A DNA stretch of 64,000 bases, taken from assembly GCA_036346395.1 (NCBI GenBank), contig JAYEVG010000035.1, forward strand, positions 62,001-126,000. The letters are read 5' to 3'. Under the pieces are notes generated by a model that worked only from the letters and a program-made list of their open reading frames with translations, was not told where the DNA came from and searched no databases. Shown piece after piece: positions 56,881-64,000 of this stretch (within the stretch, counting starts at the first letter, position 1; each line of letters starts with the position of its first letter). The position numbers were made by a program, and so were the translations under genes. The stretch comes from Hsuehochloa calcarea (lineage: Eukaryota > Streptophyta > Magnoliopsida > Poales > Poaceae).

Positions 56881-58488
56881 TCTCAACAGTCAAGCTGCAA
56901 AGGGAATTGGCAGATGAAATGGCACCAATTTGAGAGCAACCTGAAAAAGAAAAGAAATCCATATAGATTGACCAATGATCATCAGGAGATGAATTAAACG
57001 TTAAAAAACAGATTCTGTAACATGCCAGGTAAAACAGGCAGAGCAGGTCCACACAAACTCAAAGTACACAAACAATCAAACTGAAGCAGCCAGACCAGAA
57101 ACTTCGGCGATCCACAATCATGTTGTATTGCTACAATTTAAACTTTGGCGGCGGCGGCGGTAGGAAATATAATACAGGACTGAACACTTGTCAAGGCTCG
57201 TTTGGCTTTGAATCCTGACAACTCCAGCAGAATATTATTATGGCTAATCTTTGGTCTGAACACCTGATGTAGGCATAGTAAATCACATCTCACTCACCAT
57301 TGTTCCAAGTTCCAACCCAAGAATGGGCATATTCTGATTTCTGATATTACCTAAGAGTTTAATTCATGATACCTCAATCAAGTATCATTAACACAAATCT
57401 GTCCAACTCCTAACTCCAGTACCACGAATAGGACAAAATGTCTTCTGAACATTAAAAAAAAAAACAATTGGACAAAAATACCAAAAGAAGGCCAAAAGGT
57501 CGAGAGGGCATGAGTTGGTTACCTCCAGATAATAGTAGTACTGAGGCCTTTTGATGAATGGCGTTGAAGCTGGTGGATCCGGTGGTGCTCTACTTAAAGC
57601 AGCCCAAGGCTCTCGACGAACAGAGCAGATGCGCAGGTTCCTTGGTAGATTGATGGCATTGACTTGCAGAACATTCGGAATGATCCAGAGCCAATTCGTT
57701 GTCTGTATCTATATATTGCACCAATTGAAAGAATCAAAGAATATTACAGCATCTGCTTTAAATGTCCTGGAATTTTGCATAGATGAGGAATAGGTCCAGT
57801 TGGAACTAATTGGTACCATTCTAAATGCTGTTGCTTATCCAGCAGCCTATGTTGAAGTCATAAAGAATGAGGAAGAGTAAGAATATAAAAAGAGCTTTGG
57901 CGAATCAGACACCTCCAAAGCTCCAACTTAGCACACGCCTTCATTTGGCATAGTTTGTGTAGTCCAATAGCAACTCAAATGGAACAACCAACATGAGAAG
58001 ACTGTTCGAGTCTTCTAGTACAAAGGATACTTTTCGACTCCCTGAATATTATGAGCGTTTCATGCTAATGTCCAAATTCTGAATTTAAATTGTGAGAAAC
58101 TGTAAGGTTAATGCAGCTCACGCAAAGAACATCACATTTACTTATGTTCGTGGTAGAGAAAGGAATATAGGTACATCTTATCAGCGAAGACACTGGCAAA
58201 GTTGAGCAACCCCATCATGACACATTGACAATTTTTCAGATTATAGCCAAAATGCGATCAAATTCTTGATGGTCGCCATGGAACACTCCAGCGGGAAGCA
58301 CCGAAGCAGTGTTAGACGTCAGAAAGCTGAAGGCGTGAAGTTGATTTGCTAGATTACAAGACAAAAGGTTGAACTACAATCAGAGCAAACGCTTAACATA
58401 TTTCAAGTGATCATCCATTCTTCACGTGGGACGTGGCTATGCCATAGTTTAACCCAGTCAACTCTTGAGAACCAGAGCAACTCCAGAT
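56881..58488. other. 5' flank of the HAD gene and 3' flank of the FEN1 copy
   Basis: No coding exon is recognised. A G/C-rich patch near 57150 (GGCGGCGGCGGCGG) and a more ordered segment at 57.5-57.6 kb may hold the HAD transcription start, but no TATA box was located with confidence. Confidence 0.4.
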
Positions 58489-59781
58489 TTAGATGAAAGA
58501 AAAAGCATGAGGTATCCCATGAAATCCTGGTTGCCTTCCCAGCGTCAACGGCTTTGAACTACCATGACTGACATCAGAGGTTGAGCTCTTGCGTACTTGT
58601 AAAGCAGACCTGCCCTTCAGATCTTGTCCTGAAGCACCTAGAACGCATTTGGGTTCCTGTTATCCAGTTAAAGATGAATAAATTAGATAAGAATTAATGT
58701 TACATTCTTTCTAGGTTTTCAGAATTTTACACAACTTTAAGAAAGAAAAATAAGCAATAACGCAACAGAACCAACTAGTCCACAGTCCACACCAGAGGCT
58801 TGCCCAGTAGCATGGAATATAGAATATCAATTCAGAGAGAGAGTGGACGGAGGAGAAGAATACTTGAAGGGATTAATAGGAATATTATTTTTCTATTGCA
58901 AGGGCAAATACTTCTTAAGAGACAATATACCAACCGAGAACTTGTGTATACCAAAGTTACATAAATAATTTGCAGAGCACGCCTACAGCAGTAGTTCAGT
59001 ACCTATGCACGTGTCAATGGCCCAAAAGAAAGAAGGAATGGAGATGAAAACCATGTGAAACAAATAATACAAGTGTAGCACCGCACCTTCTCTGTAATAG
59101 ATCCCGGTAAGTTAGCCACTGGTGTCAAAAGCTTCGCTCTTGAGACAATAGAAAGGATAGCATTTCAGAAGTGCAAGGATGTTTATCCATGAGATACCAG
59201 GCAGATTGCCACTTACCGCCCTGGGGAATATCTATCCCTAGCAGCCTTTATCTTTTCTACCGCCTAATGAATAAAGAAGCAAACAGACTGTGTCAAGAAA
59301 TCAATCATTTAATAATTTGCATTGGGAAAAGTGAATAAGAGTTCACAGGTGAAATAAAAGATGCATCCATGCCTTTTCTACTCAATCAGGACTGAAACTG
59401 TTTTCAGTTGCCAAGAAATTCACAAGCCCCTGAACACAAAAAAGCCCCAACTGTCAGCCTGTTAAAAAACACGGACCATATGATATGAACTCTCAAGCAC
59501 AACCTCCTTGTCTGGTGAGGTCCACAAGAAATCTGGAATTTCTGTACAAACATTAGGTTCCATAAACAAGGTCCGAACTTCCTGGTAAGGCCAATCTTCT
59601 GGAACAGTGTACCTACGGATCAAATAAGAACATGCACAGTAAAACCTAGCATTTCAAGATTACTCAGAGAATAGCACAACAAACAAGACAAATATGCTAG
59701 TTGAACCAGATCATGAATCTACACCCAAATCCCAAGGGATTCCAAGATTTTGGCATATTTTCAAATTCCTGGGGTATAAAC

Positions 59782-59894
59782 TGTTATGAATATTGTGTAT
59801 ATTGAAGAGGCCTAATGAGCAATATATATATGGTACAAAAGGGACATAAGACTAAACCATAATACAATAGGAAATACTAGAAATACCCTTAACA
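59782..59894 (-). repeat. 3' LTR of the short element
   Basis: 113 bp; pairs with 61819-61932 at roughly 90 percent identity. Confidence 0.93.
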
Positions 59895-61806
59895 CCCCCC
59901 CTCCAAATGCAAAGCGTATGCAATAGCATTGCATTTGAAAAGTGTTGATACTACAAAAGAAAAAAAAAAATCCGAAGTCCGAGTCTTATAATATCGTCAT
60001 AGCATGCAGCTCTTGGAAAATATGTCGACAAAATAACTCCTCCCATCCGGTGTCGTGCGACAACCCATAAAGCACAAGGTACGGGAGCAAAGTTGATCGC
60101 GGCAACACGATGAAGAAGATGATGAGATCGACATGAATAAAGGAAGCTATCAAATCAAGCCGAAGATAAATAGATAAAAGCATAGCGGCGCAAATCGAAA
60201 CCCAAGACGGCGGCGGCGCAGTGCACAAGAAGCGCAATGGAGGCGCAGTGCGGAAGAAGCGCGACGGCCTTAAAAGCTCGAGGCAGCGTCTCAGATAGAA
60301 GCGGCGACATCATAAATATTTCTACGATCTGCAGCGGCTCGAAGAAAAGAACGGCGGCGGCTACCATGTAAAAGAAATTCCTATGCTTCTATAACTGATA
60401 ATAAATTTATGGACTCGCATGGCTTAGACGAACTCAAATATAAAGTGGTACGAACTTAGATGGACGCAATAGAAGAAACGACATGAAAGAAAGGAAAGCC
60501 TAAGGATAACTAGCAATAGCAGAATAGCAGCAACAGAAGACTCATCTCCTCATCCAACCAGCAAGCACCAGTGCAGCACCATAAAGCTTGTAGCAACACC
60601 ATCAGCAGCCCAAACAAAGTGATGGTCGGATCACATCTTCTTGTATGTAGTGACAAACTCTGGGATGACCAAGAAGTAAGGTCGTTCAATAAAAGATGTC
60701 GTAAAAGCTGCCATTGAAACGGCAGCAGCAGACCCACACAAAAGGACCTTTGTCTGTAAGGCATCTTTGAACCAACAAACCCATTAAGCAACTTGTCCCA
60801 CGCGAGGTCCGCAGTAGCACTTGTCTTTGTGGGTCACGTTGTCTTGTCCTTGACGCAACTTTCACGAAGTAGCTTGAAGCAAAGTCTCCGCTTCTTTGGT
60901 TGCTTCACCTGATGCAACGCAGTGCCTCTCGGCTTTTCTTGTGATACCAAGCGATGCAAAGGTGCCTCCCTTTTCCGTTGGAAAGAACACCAGAGCGATG
61001 TTCGCGAGAAAACCGGCGAGCGGATCAGGACGAAGAGAAAACCGGTCAGTCGCGAGCATAGCCGGCTTCGGTGAGCGGCGTGGCGGACGATCGCGAGGAT
61101 CCGGGCATCGAGAGCGGCAGCAGGCCGATCCATGGGCTCTGAGCCGCCGCGGAGAAAGCGAGCAGCGACATCGATCGATCGGGGCGAGGCGCGCAGATCG
61201 AGCCGTGATCAGCCAACCAGATCCAGACGAAGCGACCTCAGCGACGACAAGGTGGTCGGCGTCGGAGGCGGCAGCGGCAACAGGATTTGATACCACCGAG
61301 CAGAGGTGGCACGAATCCGGGTGACCTGACGCGCAGCGGTCGGAAGACAAGCGGCCCGGAGGTAGAAGGTGTCGGGTGGCGGCGGCGGCATAGATAGCGC
61401 GATCCGGCCGTGGGAGGCAGACCCGAGTAGGAGACACGGCTGACGAAGATGTTGCCACCTCTACCTCGGCTGGAGAGCGACGGTGGCGGCTGGAGAGGAT
61501 GAACCAGTAGTGGCGGCGGCTAGAGAGGAAGATCCAGCGGCGACAACGAGAGGCCGCCCGTAGAAGAGGAGGCATAGCACGGATCTAGACCACTGTTGCC
61601 TATCCCTGGCTCCCCGTCTATCCAGGTAGCGCACCGCCACCTCTCCCTGGTTCCGCAAGCACGACGCCAAAGGACGGCGAAGTCGAGCACGAAGGCTAGA
61701 AGGAGGCCACCCCTGAGAGCGAAGATCGGTCCTCCAGGTACAGCAGCAGCGAAGGCGAGTAGAGGCTAGGAGGCGGTGACGCTACAGTAACTCTAACCTA
61801 ACCTTT

Positions 61807-61818
61807 GCTCTAATACCA
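61807..61818 (-). other. Primer binding site of the short element
   Basis: TGGTATTAGAGC on the minus strand abuts the 5' LTR and matches the initiator-Met tRNA type with one change. Confidence 0.75.
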
Positions 61819-61932
61819 TGTTATGAATATTATGTGTATATTGAAGAGGTCCAATAGGCAATATATATAGGATAAAAGGGGACACAAGACTAAACCCTAA
61901 TACAATATGAAATACCAGAAATACACTTAACA
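61819..61932 (-). repeat. 5' LTR of the short element
   Basis: 114 bp, bounded on its outer side by the TAAAC duplication. Confidence 0.93.
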
Positions 61933-63505
61933 TAAACAGCGCATCAAGAAGTTATACGAAGCAGAAACCCAAAAGAATAATCACTGGGCATTACCACCAT
62001 GACATAAAACTAGGAAACATTAAGCAACTGTCCATTAAAATGTTAATTTCTAAAAAAAACAATATTCCAGGCAGTCATCAAGGACTGGTCAAAACCAAGC
62101 ACATGTCAGAGACATGACCAATCAGCAATTAGTTGATGACTACTTGGAAGCACACTCATGATGCACACACTCTACTGACGCCATGCCTCACCTTGACAGG
62201 TATGTGCAGCAGGCCAGCAGCATAAAATGGTCTCAGCAGCAGCTGAGAGTGGACGCAACAGAGGCATGCCGATAGCAGTAGGCAGGGTGACAGAGGGCAG
62301 CAGCGCAGCAACATACAGAGGGCAGCAGCGCAGCAACATACTGGCATGATAGCTGCAGGATCACAAGAATGGCCTAGCCACAGCACATAGCGCATGGAGA
62401 TGGTGCCATGGCAACAGGAGCAGTTGCAGAGTGCGGCATGGGCGCATGGCGACAACAGCTGTGTAGGATGCAGAGTGGTGGACAGTGGCAGCATGGGACA
62501 CACTAATGGTATGGCTACACCTAGTGTGTGACACAGCAGCACAAAGGAAATTCGGCAATCTTTTCCTAAAGTGATATTATTTTAAAAAATTGTTGACTTT
62601 ACCAAAATTCAATAATCAAATATTTCGGATGATTTGCATCATCATTACCATTGAAAAGGCATGCATAATGCCATAATCGTATGCTCAGTCTATGTTAAGC
62701 ATATAAGCATGTCCACATGACAAATCATCATTGAAACACCATCCTTACCAATGAAAGCACGAGCCTATTGTATAATTGCATACAGGCCTTTTCAGGAGTT
62801 TAATTGCATAAATTATCAATTCATAGAGTGAAAAAAAAGTCTTAATACTTTGCTGGCAACACAAATCACTAGCAACTAGCAAGGATAAGTGATAAACATA
62901 CCTCCTCTGGTTAAAATTTTGCACAACTTCTTCTATGCAACCATGCTAACGAATAAGTTGCAAGGCTCTTTGTCCTCCAATACCTATTTGAACCAAAATG
63001 GAAGTACTACAAAATTTTAAATTCCTAAAAGGCTCTATATTTGGGACGAATTTTATAGATTTATGGTAAATATTAGTCAAGGTTGGAAACAGCATACACA
63101 CTTACACAGCACCCAATTTCCTTGCACTATAAGCAAAAGCACTCCACAAACAACATACTTAAACTTCAAGTAGTGTCATTAATTCAGGATTTAGCTGACA
63201 CAAGCATAAATTTTAAACTATAGAAAGAAATGACAGAAAAGATAATTTGAATATAAAGCATGGGCCATTACACTTCCACAGTTCTACTGAAGCTAAATTT
63301 GGAATGGAGTATGTTATATCTAAAGCACCCATGGCATGAGCAACTAATAAAGAGAGCCAAAATTTTCAGAGTTGTACCATTTCTTCAGCAAAGCATAAAG
63401 TACTGCATCATGTTGTGGGCACAATCTAACATCAAAATTCAAGCATGCGTAAAAAAACATATGACGCGATAATACCGTTAATATTCTTGCAGTAGTCCCA
63501 TCCGG

Positions 63506-64000
63506 GGATCAAAAAACCGGATCCAGCGGAAATCCCGGACGGGCGAAATAGAGTAGAGGGGAGGCTGGCTGGGCAGCAGCGAAGCAGTAGAGAGGAGGAG
63601 GAGGAGGGTGTACCTTCTTTGGCGACGGCGATGAAATTTGGAGAGGGCGCGCAGAGGCGGATGGGAGAATAGCCACGAGATCCGCCGTGGCCGGAGGCGA
63701 GATGGGCGCCGCCGCCTAGGGTTCAGTGAGTCTTGACTCCGCCTCTCCTCTTTCCTTCTCTCTCTGTTATGCGATGGCCAACACTTGCGCTCCTCGCTAA
63801 GGCGGAGGCCCGATGCCAGCGCTCCTGCGGCAAAGGCGTCGCCTCAAGCCTTCCGGGCGCCGTCATCCGCCATAGCGACGCCTTAGGCATGCGCGGCAAG
63901 GTGGGGGTGACACCTTGCCCGTCGGCGGTGCCTTACCGCCAAGGTGCCGCCTAAGCGACGCCTTGATAACCCTTGGGTTAAACTATGTGTCAGGGTGGAG
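63506..64000. other. GC-rich region upstream of the FEN1 fragment
   Basis: On the minus strand, 63720-63510 is pyrimidine-rich leader-like sequence with a possible donor AAGAAG|GTACAC near 63615. It does not encode the FEN1 N-terminus. From 63.76 kb a second GC-rich stretch has repeated GCGACGCCTTAG/AGGCGTCGCC blocks in both orientations. No gene is supported. Confidence 0.4.

Larger units (their letters stand above)
59782..61932 (-). mobile_element. Short-LTR retrotransposon (2.15 kb) in a FEN1 intron
   Basis: LTRs of 113 bp (59782-59894) and 114 bp (61819-61932) begin TGTTAAG on the minus strand and end ATTCATAACA. Target duplications TAAAC are perfect (59777-59781 and 61933-61937). The primer site TGGTATTAGAGC lies inside the right LTR, and a purine tract (GGAGGGGGG) abuts the left one. 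The roughly 1.9-kb interior is GC rich on the 5' side and shows no gag or pol, so it is non-autonomous, with LTRs as short as those of TRIM elements but a much longer interior. It lies in the same orientation as the FEN1 copy, in the intron between exons 62902 and 59612. Confidence 0.93.
58489..63505 (-). pseudogene. FEN1: 3' half of a FEN1-type flap endonuclease gene, with two stops
   Basis: FEN1 cleaves 5' flaps during Okazaki fragment processing and repair. Seven exon pieces keep FEN1 order and phase: 63503-63476 (GWDYCKNIN), 62983-62902 (IGGQRALQLIR), 59612-59504 (YTVPEDWPYQEVRTLF), 59429-59373 (GLVNFLATENSFSPD), 59263-59217 (AVEKIKAARDRYSPG), 59138-59087 (AKLLTPVANLPGSITEK) and 58656-58489 (EPKCVLGASGQDLKG...). 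The long Ser-rich tail fits the grass FEN1-B type. Breaks: TAG at 62946-62948 where the family has Gln after LIR, TGA at 59382-59384 where it has Arg, and a GC donor after 59373. The N-terminal nuclease exons with the metal-binding aspartates are absent; 63.51-63.72 kb is GC-rich non-FEN1 sequence. Introns are kept, so it is not a retrocopy. Confidence 0.85.

Noticed and set aside
60862..61575. 237-codon minus-strand frame in the short-LTR element
   Set aside because: Arg/Ser/Pro-rich composition typical of GC-rich non-coding DNA; no gag, pol or host domain recognised.

Overview
The window is nuclear DNA of a grass (Poaceae). The evidence is the presence of intron-containing plant genes (a chloroplast TOC receptor, NAC transcription factors, a plant HAD phosphatase, a FEN1 copy), GC-rich 5' coding ends, and a large excess of grass-type LTR retrotransposons, including Tat-lineage Gypsy elements that carry antisense extra genes. 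The species cannot be fixed from sequence alone; an Oryza-like or other rice-related genome is an inference.

Layout. Positions 1-3164 (minus strand) hold most of a TOC132-like preprotein receptor, cut by the window edge and split by a one-base frame change. A MITE copy follows near 3.3 kb. From about 5.5 to 27.8 kb lies a nested retrotransposon block. The outermost layer is a decayed minus-strand Tat-type Gypsy element: gag-protease at 13.45-14.74 kb, no recognisable polymerase, an antisense spliced extra gene at 6.74-8.9 kb, and several tandem arrays. An LTR-like insertion (11.4-13.4 kb) carries an array of hairpins. A second Gypsy fragment (14.8-15.1 and 26.65-27.45 kb) is split by an 11.5-kb plus-strand Tat element (15142-26652) with 677/678-bp LTRs and a perfect CTAAC target-site duplication. 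That element also carries an antisense spliced gene with its own TATA box.

From 29 to 50 kb, two diverged NAC transcription factor genes point in opposite directions. The minus-strand one (29008-30234) has a 54-55-residue segment repeated three times; the plus-strand one (48855-50150) has only a trace of that segment. Between them are a second MITE copy, a Gypsy gag-like gene broken by a solo LTR (perfect GATAC duplication), a second solo LTR, and a short minus-strand Copia element (41126-45900) whose gag is internally deleted.

From 50 to 64 kb come two Copia 3'-end remnants, a decayed HD-Zip homeobox gene fragment, a LINE remnant, an apparently intact seven-exon HAD-family pyrimidine 5'-nucleotidase gene (55418-56880, minus), and the 3' half of a FEN1-type flap endonuclease gene (58489-63505, minus). 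The FEN1 copy keeps its exon phases but has two in-frame stops and a GT-to-GC donor. One of its introns holds a 2.15-kb LTR element with 113-bp LTRs and a TAAAC duplication.

The host genes have no obvious shared pathway; they look like neighbours in a gene island invaded by elements. No new multi-gene system is evident. The most interesting material is the antisense spliced genes inside Tat elements, the hairpin array, the NAC repeat expansion and the FEN1 decay.
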